Source: a virus. Taken from it: a stretch of 64,000 nucleotides of DNA. A program made the translations under genes and the position numbers. The DNA is taken from positions 1 to 64,000 of IMG/VR virus record IMGVR_UViG_3300037296_000055; one strand, given 5' to 3'. The notes beneath the pieces were generated by a model, which was not told where the DNA came from, ran no database searches, and was given only the letters and a program-made list of their open reading frames with translations. This document shows, in pieces, positions 37,260 to 46,176 of this stretch; position 1 is the first letter of the stretch, and every line of letters begins with the position of its first letter.

Positions 37260-40200
37260 ATGGAAAATCAAGACATCTTCGATCGGCAGGTAGACCACCT
37301 GATCCGCACTCGTATGTTCACCGAAGAGCTTCAGAACAAAGTCTCGTCCATGTCCGAAGGGCATCGTCGTAGTCTCCTGAACATCTTCCGTACTGGACGA
37401 CCGAGTGAGATCCGCCTGGAAGTCAACCGCTACGTGGAGGAAATGAAGTCCTCCATCCGTGGTGGTATGACCGACTACCTTGGAGCGGAGATCTCTTTCC
37501 AAAAGTCAACAGCTCAGCGTTCTGTGGGGAGCTTCTATTCCCTGCAGGATGTTGACCGTGGCAAGGTGGCCAACCGGCTGCTGAACCAGCCTATCACCTT
37601 CTCGCAGACTTCCTCTGTAGGGACAGGCATCCTTCCTTCCCTGGATGCCATGGCCCCTGCCCAAACCTCTCGCCTGAACACCGTGATCCAGAAGGGTCTG
37701 TTGGAAGGCAAGTCAAGGGCCGAGATCGAAGCCTCTCTGCTGAAGACCACCAAGCTGACCGAGAACCAGGCCCGCACCCTGGTCACCACCGGTATTACCC
37801 ATGCGCAAGAATTGACCACCCAAGAGTTCTGGGACGCTAACCCTGATGTTCTGTCAGGCTTCGTCTACACAGCAATTCTGGATGGTAACACCACTCGCAC
37901 CTGCGGCTCCTTGGATGGCACTGTGTTCCCTGCGGATGCTGTCACCCATCGCCCACCCCTACACTGGAACTGTCGTTCTAGTCTGGTGCCTGTCCTGAAG
38001 GACTACGACGCTCTGGTTGCCACTGACAGCCCACGCGTCACACAAAGCGCCCTTGCTGACATTCCTCCGAGCAGGTTCAATGGCCAACCACCACTCCGCG
38101 AGAACTTCGAAGAGTGGTTGCGTCGTCAGCCCTTCAAGCGACAACAATCCTTACTCGGCTCCGAAGATGCTGCCACTCTGTTCCAGAACGGTACGCTCCG
38201 GATGAACGAGTTCTTCACTAAGCTGAAACGTCCTATCTCTATCGGCCAACTCCGCACACTGGATGCCAAGTCCACCTTCTCGTATTCAAAAGACTCTCTG
38301 GATGCTAAGGTACGTGTTGCGGCCACCCGTCCTGCAGATCTTGTTCGTAGCCCTGGCTTGGCCAAAGATCTAAAGGCCCTAATTCTGGCGGACGCCCGAG
38401 ATGCCTCTCAGTCAATTTCTCTCACTGACTATCGCGGTGTTACCCTTGGAGGTAAGCGCAGCGTACGTCGTGCTACTTACAATGAGTACGATCCTCGCAA
38501 CCACCAGTATGATCCCTACACCGGCGAGGTTAGAAGTTCATACTACTACAACCCCGACTATGTCTTACTTACAGAGCGCCTTGATGTTATCCAACGATCC
38601 CAGGTACTCTCCAAGCCCCAACGAGAATGGATCACGAAGTTCGTAAACTCTCTGGAGGATGACGTCTCCGTGAACCAGCAGTCCGTGATTGCTGAGACAC
38701 TACGTCTTACCTTCGAGCGTGCTGCCCGTGACACCTCCATGGGCTGGAGCGACTATGCCGGTGTTTTCCGGGCCGAGTCCAAGTTTGGTGTGACCAACGT
38801 CTCCCGTATCCTTGACCGACGCTCTCGTGCCGGTGACGAGATGTTCACCCGCTTTGCTGATGTTGATGAGCCTGCCGCTATCCAGATCCTGGGTGAGTGG
38901 AAGACCTTTGAAGACCTCACTTCTAATCGGAACCGGAACCAACAGTTCATTAGGGACTGGGACAAGCAAGAGGGCCGCGCTCTGGCACGGAGGGTATACT
39001 ACGGGCGTGCAGTTGACCTTGCGAAGGGTCGTGTAATAGACGCTCCTGGTGCTCCCACACGGGCCTATTTGCTGGGCCTCCGTCCGAAGGTCAAAGGACC
39101 TAACAAGGACATTGTCAAGTGGGTCGAGGCCAACATCCCTGGCATCAACACTTTCAAGTTCGGAGCTCTGAAGGGCTCTAACACTGTGGCTGGCTGGATC
39201 GAGTCGGTCCCCGGAGTGAAGCAGTGGAACTCGTTCATGAAGGAATGGGCTAAGCCTTACGATCCGATCCTCTACCGTCTGAAGAATGGACTGAGTGCCA
39301 AGGTACGTAACATCCTTGACCTTGAGTTCCTGAAGATGAGTGACCGACGTGGTCTGGTTGACCGCTTCATAACTTCCCGAGTTCTTGGGGACAACGAAGA
39401 CATTCAGGTGCTGCAGAAGGTGATGAAGACCATCGCCGGAGGGACCATGACTGACTATGACGGTCTTGCCATCACCATCGGTAAGGAACTGTACAAGCAG
39501 TATCGCCCTCTCCGTCCCTGGTACAAGCCTACTCTGCAAGACTACCACCGGGATGGTGCGGGTATCCTTGAGTCTCTCCGTGAGAACGGTACGCTCCGAG
39601 TGATGTCCCGTGGCGTGAACCGTCGTGGAGTTCTTGACCTTGATACAGGTCGTGTAGGACCACCTTTCCGAGACACCGTGTCCCGTGAGGTGACCATCCT
39701 TGATAAGGACCTGGTTCAGCTCCAGCGAGCTAACCGTGAGATCATCGTTGCTGACCGTGTGGGTATCACAGGTCCCTCCAACGAGTATCACGTTCGTGTG
39801 GGTAAGAAAGAGTACTTCGACGCTTACGGCAACAACACTGGTCGTTCTGTGATCACCAGGTCTGCAGCGCCGTTCTACGATGAGAACCTGATCGATAAAG
39901 ACTTCGCTGACATGCTCAATCATACCATGTCTTCCAAATACCAGACCGATAACGACTTCTCCCGGTTCATGCTGGACCTTGCCCGCTTCCGCGATGTTCG
40001 TGGTCGTGTGGACTACTATGACGACCTCAACCTGTTCCGCCACGACATCATCAAGCGAGGAGAGCAAGGCTTTGGGCTTATGGAAACTGTAAAGTTCCAC
40101 AATGCTCGACAGAAGCCCTTCTCCGTGATGGCTCGTATCGACGGTCGAGGCCGTGTCTACTACAATGGCTATCTGACCCCCACAGGCGGTGAGATGGTCC

Positions 40201-41780
40201 GACCCTTCCTGAACTCTGCCAAGGCTGTGCCTATGACGCCAGGGGGACTACAACAACTTCGTGCTACCATCGGTGTTCTGACAGGTAGCTCCACTGAAAC
40301 CCTAACAGATGCTGGACGCTACGCCTCCTTCTACAAGAACGAGAAATCAATCTTGGAGATCGGTCGGCTCATGCAAGCAACCACTCAGCGAGATCGTCGT
40401 ATCCGTGAGTTCCTCGAACATCCTCTCATCCGCGCAACGGACGGTGAGGAGGTGGCCAAGCTAGGCCGCTTTGCTCTGGAATACGCACGTATCCACGATC
40501 ACATGGGCGGTGACTTCACGGATCTACGCAGGCTCTCGTTGTACGAGACGCGTCTGATGTCCGAGGTCGATGCCAGTGCCAGCGCACTACAAATGATTTC
40601 ACTTGCCACAGGTGACCGCCAAGCAGCACTCTTGTCTAACGTTCTTCCCACAACTCGGAAGCAGCGGATCTATGACATTGTTGCTCAGGAAGTTGCCAGT
40701 GACCCTCGGTTCCTGAAGATCATGGAAGAAACCGGACTTGACCTGAACTGGGAAGACCTTCAAAAGGCTGCCAAGTATCACGTCCTTGTTTCCTACTATG
40801 GTGCCGGGAGCACAGGCCAGCGTGCCCGTGTTACTGCCGAACTTGTGAACATCCTGAAGAAACGAAACGTGGGCTACATTACACGTTCTGAACAGCTTGC
40901 GGTGAACCGCGCCCTTACTGACAACATCAAGACAGCAACCGCAATGGGAGCTGAGGAGACTGTTGATGCCCTTACCTCGTTCAAGCGTGAGCTGAATGAT
41001 CTGGTCAAATCAGGAGAGCGTCCGTCCACAGCAATGTTCACTGAAGCGGCTGAGATGCATCCAGACGTCTTCAACTTTCTTGATAAGCTGTCCCGTCCAA
41101 CGGCAGATCCCTTCGTCGGTCCCGAGACCTTCAAAGATATCGCTGTCCTGTTGTCCGAGAAGCTGGAAGAACAAACCCCGAGGGCTTCCCAGTACATCAA
41201 ATTCTGGAAGAAGGCTGCCCAGCGGTTTGCAGAAGAGACCAACACGGTCGACGTCCCCTGGGTTACTTTCGACGGAAAGCAGCTATGGCAGAGGTATCGT
41301 CCTAAGGTCCAAGAGTCAATACGTTTCCGTGATCCTGTGTCGAACCGCTTCGTGCGGAACGTGTATCAGGAGGCAGCGGAGAGCGCCACACTGCTTGGCA
41401 AGGGTTCCATCGGCGATGTTCGCCTAGGGGCTGGAGTCAACGGTACCCACATGAATGACGCCTCGATCGTGAGGATGTTCCACCTGTGGGGTAAGAAGAA
41501 CGGTATCCAGACGGGCACCATTCATGACGCTTTCTTCGTGAACCTAAATCACCTTGACGACTCTGTCCAGACGCTTCTTGAGATCTACGCTAAGGCCTCT
41601 CAGGCCCACCAGATCGAGAACACGATGCTTGCCATGCTTAAGGAAGGCATGACCAAGTCCTCGTACAACGAACTGCTGGCGACCGCGAGAGAACTCGGTT
41701 TGATAGGTCAAACTCTTGACCCGAACGAGATCTTACGTATCCCGAACGCTAACGAGTCCCGCTACGGTTTCGGCCCCTAA
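37260..41780 (+). CDS. MuF minor head protein fused to a single-subunit RNA polymerase, 1506 aa
   Basis: Residues about 150-245 are a MuF/SPP1 gp7 domain (AILDGNTTRTCGSLDG, then HRPPLHWNCRSSLVPVL). Residues 250-700 are unassigned. From about 900 the motifs of T7/N4-type RNA polymerases appear in order: ARIDGRGRVYY (D961, R965), motif A SEVDASASALQMISL (D1104), motif B KAAKYHVLVSYYGAG (K1172 and Y1180, eight apart as in T7 and N4), NGTHMNDASIVRMF (the equivalent of T7's HS-x-DGSH region), and motif C GTIHDAFFVN (D1423). The R965-to-D1104 spacing is near that of N4 virion polymerase. MuF proteins are packaged in the head, so the enzyme is probably injected with DNA. The residue equivalent to T7 R627 is Gln. 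Confidence 0.85.
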   Translation: MENQDIFDRQVDHLIRTRMFTEELQNKVSSMSEGHRRSLLNIFRTGRPSEIRLEVNRYVEEMKSSIRGGMTDYLGAEISFQKSTAQRSVGSFYSLQDVDRGKVANRLLNQPITFSQTSSVGTGILPSLDAMAPAQTSRLNTVIQKGLLEGKSRAEIEASLLKTTKLTENQARTLVTTGITHAQELTTQEFWDANPDVLSGFVYTAILDGNTTRTCGSLDGTVFPADAVTHRPPLHWNCRSSLVPVLKDYDALVATDSPRVTQSALADIPPSRFNGQPPLRENFEEWLRRQPFKRQQSLLGSEDAATLFQNGTLRMNEFFTKLKRPISIGQLRTLDAKSTFSYSKDSLDAKVRVAATRPADLVRSPGLAKDLKALILADARDASQSISLTDYRGVTLGGKRSVRRATYNEYDPRNHQYDPYTGEVRSSYYYNPDYVLLTERLDVIQRSQVLSKPQREWITKFVNSLEDDVSVNQQSVIAETLRLTFERAARDTSMGWSDYAGVFRAESKFGVTNVSRILDRRSRAGDEMFTRFADVDEPAAIQILGEWKTFEDLTSNRNRNQQFIRDWDKQEGRALARRVYYGRAVDLAKGRVIDAPGAPTRAYLLGLRPKVKGPNKDIVKWVEANIPGINTFKFGALKGSNTVAGWIESVPGVKQWNSFMKEWAKPYDPILYRLKNGLSAKVRNILDLEFLKMSDRRGLVDRFITSRVLGDNEDIQVLQKVMKTIAGGTMTDYDGLAITIGKELYKQYRPLRPWYKPTLQDYHRDGAGILESLRENGTLRVMSRGVNRRGVLDLDTGRVGPPFRDTVSREVTILDKDLVQLQRANREIIVADRVGITGPSNEYHVRVGKKEYFDAYGNNTGRSVITRSAAPFYDENLIDKDFADMLNHTMSSKYQTDNDFSRFMLDLARFRDVRGRVDYYDDLNLFRHDIIKRGEQGFGLMETVKFHNARQKPFSVMARIDGRGRVYYNGYLTPTGGEMVRPFLNSAKAVPMTPGGLQQLRATIGVLTGSSTETLTDAGRYASFYKNEKSILEIGRLMQATTQRDRRIREFLEHPLIRATDGEEVAKLGRFALEYARIHDHMGGDFTDLRRLSLYETRLMSEVDASASALQMISLATGDRQAALLSNVLPTTRKQRIYDIVAQEVASDPRFLKIMEETGLDLNWEDLQKAAKYHVLVSYYGAGSTGQRARVTAELVNILKKRNVGYITRSEQLAVNRALTDNIKTATAMGAEETVDALTSFKRELNDLVKSGERPSTAMFTEAAEMHPDVFNFLDKLSRPTADPFVGPETFKDIAVLLSEKLEEQTPRASQYIKFWKKAAQRFAEETNTVDVPWVTFDGKQLWQRYRPKVQESIRFRDPVSNRFVRNVYQEAAESATLLGKGSIGDVRLGAGVNGTHMNDASIVRMFHLWGKKNGIQTGTIHDAFFVNLNHLDDSVQTLLEIYAKASQAHQIENTMLAMLKEGMTKSSYNELLATARELGLIGQTLDPNEILRIPNANESRYGFGP

Positions 41781-41803
41781 AAGTGATGATTTTATGTCAT
41801 TTC

Positions 41804-41825
41804 TACCAGGGGACGTTATATGATA
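41804..41825 (+). promoter_or_regulatory. rightward 22-bp phage promoter element, copy C
   Basis: Identical to the copies at 24369 and 24415 over 22 bases. It lies in the 220-base gap before the scaffold and capsid genes and is followed by GGGGTGG, a good initiation sequence for a T7-like polymerase. It would give extra transcription of the most abundant structural genes. Confidence 0.83.
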
Positions 41826-41850
41826 GGGGTGGAGTATTTATGCTCCCCCC
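41826..41850 (+). promoter_or_regulatory. 5' mRNA hairpin at the late promoter
   Basis: GGGG (41826-41829) and GGAGTAT (41831-41837) pair with ATGCTCC (41840-41846) and CCCC (41847-41850), with a single bulged base, directly after promoter copy C. A transcript starting there would carry a 5' hairpin that could protect the mRNA from decay. A terminator is unlikely because no U-tract follows. Confidence 0.5.
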
Positions 41851-41922
41851 TGCCCCCGGTTGATCGATGCTGATGATCGAAACTTCATCATTCATCCTTC
41901 ATTCCTCCCCCAAGATTATCTA

Positions 41923-42009
41923 ATGATGATAATCATGAAACCCTTCCTTGGGACTGTGTCCCTAACCTTGTCAATAGCTGTGCTACTGGAGAACTACTAC
42001 TATGCCTGA
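41923..42009 (+). CDS. possible small membrane peptide, 28 aa
   Basis: MMIIMKPFLGTVSLTLSIAV then LLENYYYA is hydrophobic; its stop lies just inside the scaffold gene, suggesting coupling. No strong ribosome binding site is seen. It could be chance. Confidence 0.3.
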   Translation: MMIIMKPFLGTVSLTLSIAVLLENYYYA

Positions 42010-42664
42010 CGATATTGAAAACACCGAAACTGATACCGGTAACGAAGAGACTGAGCTGGAGCTTTCCGAAGCCCAACTGGCCATGTTCGATAAGCTTGTC
42101 AAAGCCCGTTCTGAAGAGAACCTGTCTAAGATGAAGACTAACATGGACCGTATGTCTGAAGAGCGTGATCAAGCGATCCGCGAGAAAGCCCGTTTTGAAG
42201 AAGCTGAAACTGTGCGCAAGCAAGAACAGCTCGAGAAGGACGGTAAGATCCAAGAGTCCCTGGAGATGCAGCTGACTGCTCTCAAAGAGAAAAACAAGCT
42301 GCTCAATGACCGTATCTCAACAGAGAGTCGTTCCCGAAACCTTAGCTCTGCCCTACGCAGCGTTGACTTCCGAAATGACCGTGCTGCTGAGCTGGCAGAG
42401 ATGGCAATCGTTCCCCAACTGATCCAAGACAAGGACGGTAACTGGGTTCACAAATCGGGTATTTCAATCAGTGAATTCGTCAAGACTTACTTCTCTGACG
42501 AAGACAATGAATACCTGCTGAAACCAAAACAATCACGTGGCACTGGCGACGTACCCAACCCCGGAACCAAGTCGGACAAAGCTCCCGCTTCTCTCTCCGG
42601 TGTTTCAAGCTCCAAGATGCTTGAGCTCGTTCGAGCAGGTAAAGTCGGTCGTGGTGTCAAGTAA
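42002..42664 (+). CDS. capsid scaffolding protein, 220 aa
   Basis: Acidic and highly helical, with a long coiled coil (RMSEERDQAIREKARFEEAE and following, to about residue 105) and a basic C-terminus (KMLELVRAGKVGRGVK) that would contact the capsid. Directly precedes the capsid gene. It follows GAGAACTACTACT. Typical of phage scaffolds, which guide prohead assembly and then leave. Confidence 0.85.
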   Translation: MPDDIENTETDTGNEETELELSEAQLAMFDKLVKARSEENLSKMKTNMDRMSEERDQAIREKARFEEAETVRKQEQLEKDGKIQESLEMQLTALKEKNKLLNDRISTESRSRNLSSALRSVDFRNDRAAELAEMAIVPQLIQDKDGNWVHKSGISISEFVKTYFSDEDNEYLLKPKQSRGTGDVPNPGTKSDKAPASLSGVSSSKMLELVRAGKVGRGVK

Positions 42665-42688
42665 CACACACACCTAAGGAAATAACAA

Positions 42689-43786
42689 ATGGTTATCACC
42701 AACACAGCCTTCCAAGACATCGAAGTCGCGATCACCGCGTATTCCGATGAGCAGTACACGGAAGCCCGTAAACTAAACTCCACCGGTCTGGTGTCCAGCT
42801 CTGCTGACATCGACACGACCATGGAGTCGTTCATCGGCCAAATGCGCTGGTACAAGACGATCGACGCGAACTTCAACACTCCGTCGCTCGTAACTCCAAC
42901 TGACGGTACCGTGACTGACGTCTCGACCGAAGTTGCCAAGTACATCAAGTCCATGCAGAGCTTCGGTGCTCGCCAGGTCAACCTGCAGAAGGTTGTTACC
43001 CAGGAAGATGGTCTTGAGAAAGTCGCACGTGACTTCTCCGAACTGCAATCGCAGAACGAAGACGCTGCTGTTAAAGCCGTCCTGACAGGCGTTGCTGGGG
43101 CTGAGACTGGCACTGGTATCACCGGTGGCATCGTCGGCTTCGACACTGAGGCCAACGCAACAACCGGTATGTTCGTGGACATGAACGCTGCTGGCGCTTA
43201 CGGCGCTGTGGTTGCTTCTGCCGCTAACGGTCGTCGTTTGTTCGACAGCTCGGTCGCCGGTGCTGCTCGTGGCGAGCGTCTGTTCCGTGCCATCGGCATG
43301 GGCTTTAAAGACTATGAGCCTGATTGGGCTTACATGGTCACGACCCCTGAGACAATGGCTGACCTCCGTGCAGCTAACCTTGTGGACGACACGACCGTCA
43401 CCGACGGTAACCTGGAATTCGCAACCATCTTCGGTGGCAAGTTCCGTCTGATCCAGTCCCGCTGGAACCAGGGTGACTTCTCCTCGGCCAGCTCGCTGAA
43501 CACCTACTCCAAGCGCACAACCTTCATCGTGAAGCCCGGTGCGATCGTCTGGAACCCAATCCAGCTGGAGATGCCTACCGAAATCGACCGGAATGCCAAA
43601 GCCTATCTGGGCGGTGGTACGACCGAGATTTGGTACCGTTGGGGCTACGTCGCACACCCACGCGGCTATAGCTGGTCCGGCGCTGAGAACGTCTTCGCGA
43701 ACCCTGCCTCCCTGGCAGCTGGCGCAAGCTGGGAGCGTAAGTACGACCCTCTGAACCTGTCGATCCTGCCAATCTTCCACTCCTAA
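42689..43786 (+). CDS. major capsid protein, 365 aa
   Basis: Position after the scaffold, length, and strongly biased codons mark it as the capsid. Features fit an HK97 fold: an N-terminal helical arm, a long spine-helix region (SMQSFGARQVNLQKVVTQED), a Gly-rich insertion (GAETGTGITGGIVGFD), and C-terminal strands (YLGGGTTEIWYRWGYVAHPR). No exact family name is claimed. The ATG follows CTAAGGAAATAACA. Confidence 0.85.
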   Translation: MVITNTAFQDIEVAITAYSDEQYTEARKLNSTGLVSSSADIDTTMESFIGQMRWYKTIDANFNTPSLVTPTDGTVTDVSTEVAKYIKSMQSFGARQVNLQKVVTQEDGLEKVARDFSELQSQNEDAAVKAVLTGVAGAETGTGITGGIVGFDTEANATTGMFVDMNAAGAYGAVVASAANGRRLFDSSVAGAARGERLFRAIGMGFKDYEPDWAYMVTTPETMADLRAANLVDDTTVTDGNLEFATIFGGKFRLIQSRWNQGDFSSASSLNTYSKRTTFIVKPGAIVWNPIQLEMPTEIDRNAKAYLGGGTTEIWYRWGYVAHPRGYSWSGAENVFANPASLAAGASWERKYDPLNLSILPIFHS

Positions 43787-43803
43787 GCTCGAGGTGACCG
43801 ACC

Positions 43804-44304
43804 ATGACTATCACACTGTTTGAGAACTCTTACGTGTCGGTCGCTGAAGCGGATGCTTACCTGAGCCCCGTGTCCACTCTCTGGAACTCAGCCACTCTCG
43901 AAGAGCAAGAACGCTTTCTCATTGTGGCTTCCAGGGAACTGGATGCTCTTCCTTGGTTAGGGACTTCTGTCTCTGACACACAGCCGATGGCTTGGCCTCG
44001 CCAGGACGTGGTGTATCATGACCGTAAACTCGGTCGGATCATCATGGTTCCTGACGGGACGCTCCCCCGTCCTGTGAAGGAGGCTCTGTTTAATCAGGTT
44101 CAGCACTTGATGGCGTATCCTCAGCTGGTGACCATGTCACAACAGCAGGATTTCGAAAGCATCAAGGTTGGGCCGATTGAGATCGTGGACTCAGACTCGA
44201 ACACTGTTCGCTCTGTTCCTCGCATCCCCACCCGCTCCGTACACAGTCTGATCAAGGACTTCTTGTCACAAGGATCCTCTAACGTGTACTGGAGGGCGGG
44301 ATGA
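43804..44304 (+). CDS. head-tail connector/adaptor (DnaT-like head-completion), 166 aa
   Basis: Begins MTITLFENSYVSVAEADAYL and has WNSATLEEQERFLIVASREL, then MAWPRQDV. This 'SYVS-x-x-E-A-D-A-Y...A-WPR' pattern is typical of phage head-tail adaptors often labelled DnaT-like. It would dock on the portal. Coupled to the next gene by ATGA. Confidence 0.78.
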   Translation: MTITLFENSYVSVAEADAYLSPVSTLWNSATLEEQERFLIVASRELDALPWLGTSVSDTQPMAWPRQDVVYHDRKLGRIIMVPDGTLPRPVKEALFNQVQHLMAYPQLVTMSQQQDFESIKVGPIEIVDSDSNTVRSVPRIPTRSVHSLIKDFLSQGSSNVYWRAG

Positions 44305-44651
44305 GTCTCTCAATCGCCACGCTTGAAGCTGCCGTGAACTCCGCGTTTGCGGCGGCAGGAGAGTTGGTAAAGACCGCGCAGTTGGTGAACAAAGATCCTT
44401 CAGGCTTCAGCTGGACTCAACAAGAGCTCACTGATGCCCAGGAAACCCCCACCGGTGTCCAGGTCATCCTTTACGAACAGAAGAAGTTAGACGGCTCCGG
44501 AGCTATGACCTCCGCAATCATCCGTTCCAACCAATACAACCCAAGTGTCTACAGCAAGATCATCATTGATGGTGTTACCTACGGTATCATCGACTATGTT
44601 GAGAGCGTTGTTGTGACCGAGCTGATATTGGAGCGCACGAATGCTGTCTGA
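44301..44651 (+). CDS. head-tail connector, stopper-like, 116 aa
   Basis: Begins MSLSIATLEAAVNSAFAAAG. The central beta segment (GVQVILYEQKKLDGSGAMTS, then YSKIIIDGVTYGIIDYV) resembles head-closure/stopper proteins. The assignment is mainly from order: adaptor, stopper, tail terminator, tube. It overlaps the next gene by 11 bases. Confidence 0.66.
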   Translation: MSLSIATLEAAVNSAFAAAGELVKTAQLVNKDPSGFSWTQQELTDAQETPTGVQVILYEQKKLDGSGAMTSAIIRSNQYNPSVYSKIIIDGVTYGIIDYVESVVVTELILERTNAV

Positions 44652-45027
44652 AATCTATGAACGTCTAGGCCCATCACTCGACACAATTTCTGCGGTAGCC
44701 CCTGTGCTGCCTGCAGGGTACAACGGTGACCTTCAGTCTCCACCCTTCATCTACTTCAACCTGGTTGCCCCTAAGGGTGAGTTGCAAGGTTATGATGGCT
44801 CCGGCTCTCTTGAAGGTGTACTAACATTCGCGATCTATGCTGACAAGGGAACTCCTCATGGCTTTTTGCCCATTGTGGACGTTCTGGATCAACAGCTCAC
44901 TAATCGTACCTTCGGTCAACTAAAGACTTACATCCCTGGCTTCCAGGAACTAGGTCTGGACTCAGTGAACAAATCACTGCTTCGCTTTGACTGGGTGCTT
45001 CCCTTCAAATTCTTCGGAGAACCATAA
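44641..45027 (+). CDS. tail terminator-like protein, 128 aa
   Basis: MLSEIYERLGPSLDTISAVA, then GDLQSPPFIYFNLVAPKGEL and LRFDWVLPFKFFGEP. Its size and alpha/beta pattern, and the position just before the tail tube gene, match tail terminators (lambda gpU type) that cap the tube and join it to the head. Confidence 0.68.
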   Translation: MLSEIYERLGPSLDTISAVAPVLPAGYNGDLQSPPFIYFNLVAPKGELQGYDGSGSLEGVLTFAIYADKGTPHGFLPIVDVLDQQLTNRTFGQLKTYIPGFQELGLDSVNKSLLRFDWVLPFKFFGEP

Positions 45028-45029
45028 TC

Positions 45030-45569
45030 ATGGCACTACAAACTTCCATTGGCGCAGGTACCTTTTCGGCCCTGACGTACGCAAACGTTGTCGTCCCGAC
45101 GACTCTTCCCAGCTCGGCCGCTTCCTGGCAAGCGCTGTTCGCCACCATCGGCGACTTTACGGAGATCAAAGACATTCGCGAGATGCCGACTTTCGGTACT
45201 CCTGCGAACATCGTCAAGGTCCCACAGTTCGGCGTGGCTCAGTCCCTGTCGATCGGTGCTCAGTCCGACGCTCCTGACCTGGAGCTGACCCTGAACTACA
45301 TCCCAAGCCGTTTCGCAATTGGTCAACAGATCAAGACCGACTTGGACTCGAAAGCCTCGCGTATCTTCCGCTTCTCGCTGCTGTACGCAAAGCCAACCAA
45401 CCTGGCCGACGCAACGACCGGTATCGGTACTGTCCAGAACTCCTCGATCTACTTCGTAGGTAAGATGGAGTCGCTGCAGATCATGCCATCGCTGTCTGAC
45501 TCGAACACTGCCACTCTGGCTCTGTCGATCCAGTCCGACTTCTTCGGTCCATACACCGTCGACGCATAA
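45030..45569 (+). CDS. major tail tube protein, 179 aa
   Basis: Begins MALQTSIGAGTFSALTYANV. Beta-rich with strongly optimised codons like the capsid gene, implying high expression. Size and position (after the terminator, before the chaperones) fit the siphovirus tube subunit. Segment YFVGKMESLQIMPSLSDSNT is typical of the tube's domain end. No exact family is claimed. Confidence 0.8.
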   Translation: MALQTSIGAGTFSALTYANVVVPTTLPSSAASWQALFATIGDFTEIKDIREMPTFGTPANIVKVPQFGVAQSLSIGAQSDAPDLELTLNYIPSRFAIGQQIKTDLDSKASRIFRFSLLYAKPTNLADATTGIGTVQNSSIYFVGKMESLQIMPSLSDSNTATLALSIQSDFFGPYTVDA

Positions 45570-45596
45570 TCCCCTCACTGATGAGATAATTCCAAC

Positions 45597-45839
45597 ATGA
45601 CAACCCATATCCCCTTTACGCAGGCGTTCGTACTGGACGTCACGATGAAGAACATGAAGGGGGCGGTTGATCTTTCCATGCGAAAGACTGCCGCTCGCCT
45701 GATTGACTTCGCTGAAGACCAGGATAAGAAGATGGAGATCCTTGCGACGCTATCGTCCTTGGATCGTCTCCATAAGCTTCTTGCCGAAATTGAACAAAAT
45801 AACCCCCACCTATTCCAGGATACCCACACACATGCGTAA
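45597..45839 (+). CDS. hypothetical protein, 80 aa
   Basis: MTTHIPFTQAFVLDVTMKNM then helical (SMRKTAARLIDFAEDQDKKM). Located between the tail tube and chaperone genes, overlapping the latter by 8 bases. It may be an additional tail-assembly factor. Not recognised. Confidence 0.68.
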   Translation: MTTHIPFTQAFVLDVTMKNMKGAVDLSMRKTAARLIDFAEDQDKKMEILATLSSLDRLHKLLAEIEQNNPHLFQDTHTHA

Positions 45840-46176
45840 GCTGCTTGCACAAGACCGTATCACCGTAGAAGTTCCTTTTCAGGGCGACACGCTGCAGGTC
45901 AAAGAACTCTCCGTGGCCGAGATCAAGACGTTCCAGAAGACTGTAAAGACTCTGAACGACGATAAGAAGGCCGACAACGAAGACAAGGCCCTGGGCACCC
46001 AGCGTGAGCTGATCCGCCTGGCCGTGGTCGACGCAAACGACATGACAGATGAAGAGCTGGACACGTTCCCTCTGAAAGCTCTGTCCGCACTGTGTAACCG
46101 CATTCTCGAAATCAACGGTCTGGCCTCAAACATGAATGACGAGCCTGACGCTGACGGAGAGGTGGGAAACGCCTAA
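45832..46176 (+). CDS. tail assembly chaperone, short form (gpG-like), 114 aa
   Basis: The ATG at 45832 gives MRKLLAQDRITVEVPFQGDT. Helical second half; ends EPDADGEVGNA at the TAA at 46174. A GGGAAAC heptamer six codons from the end allows a -1 shift into the longer form. Gene order and the slippery site match lambda G/GT, which coat the tape measure before tube assembly. Confidence 0.83.
   Translation: MRKLLAQDRITVEVPFQGDTLQVKELSVAEIKTFQKTVKTLNDDKKADNEDKALGTQRELIRLAVVDANDMTDEELDTFPLKALSALCNRILEINGLASNMNDEPDADGEVGNA

Noticed and set aside
38700-40100. 466-codon open frame on the minus strand opposite the MuF-polymerase gene
   Set aside because: It mirrors the codon bias of the plus-strand gene. 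That gene has recognisable motifs throughout, whereas the antisense product has none and no ribosome binding site.
41831-41850. Terminator at the hairpin after the late promoter
   Set aside because: The hairpin is GC-rich but is followed by TGCCCCC, with no run of T.
42773-43780. 335-codon minus-strand open frame opposite the capsid gene
   Set aside because: Shadow caused by strong codon optimisation of the capsid gene.
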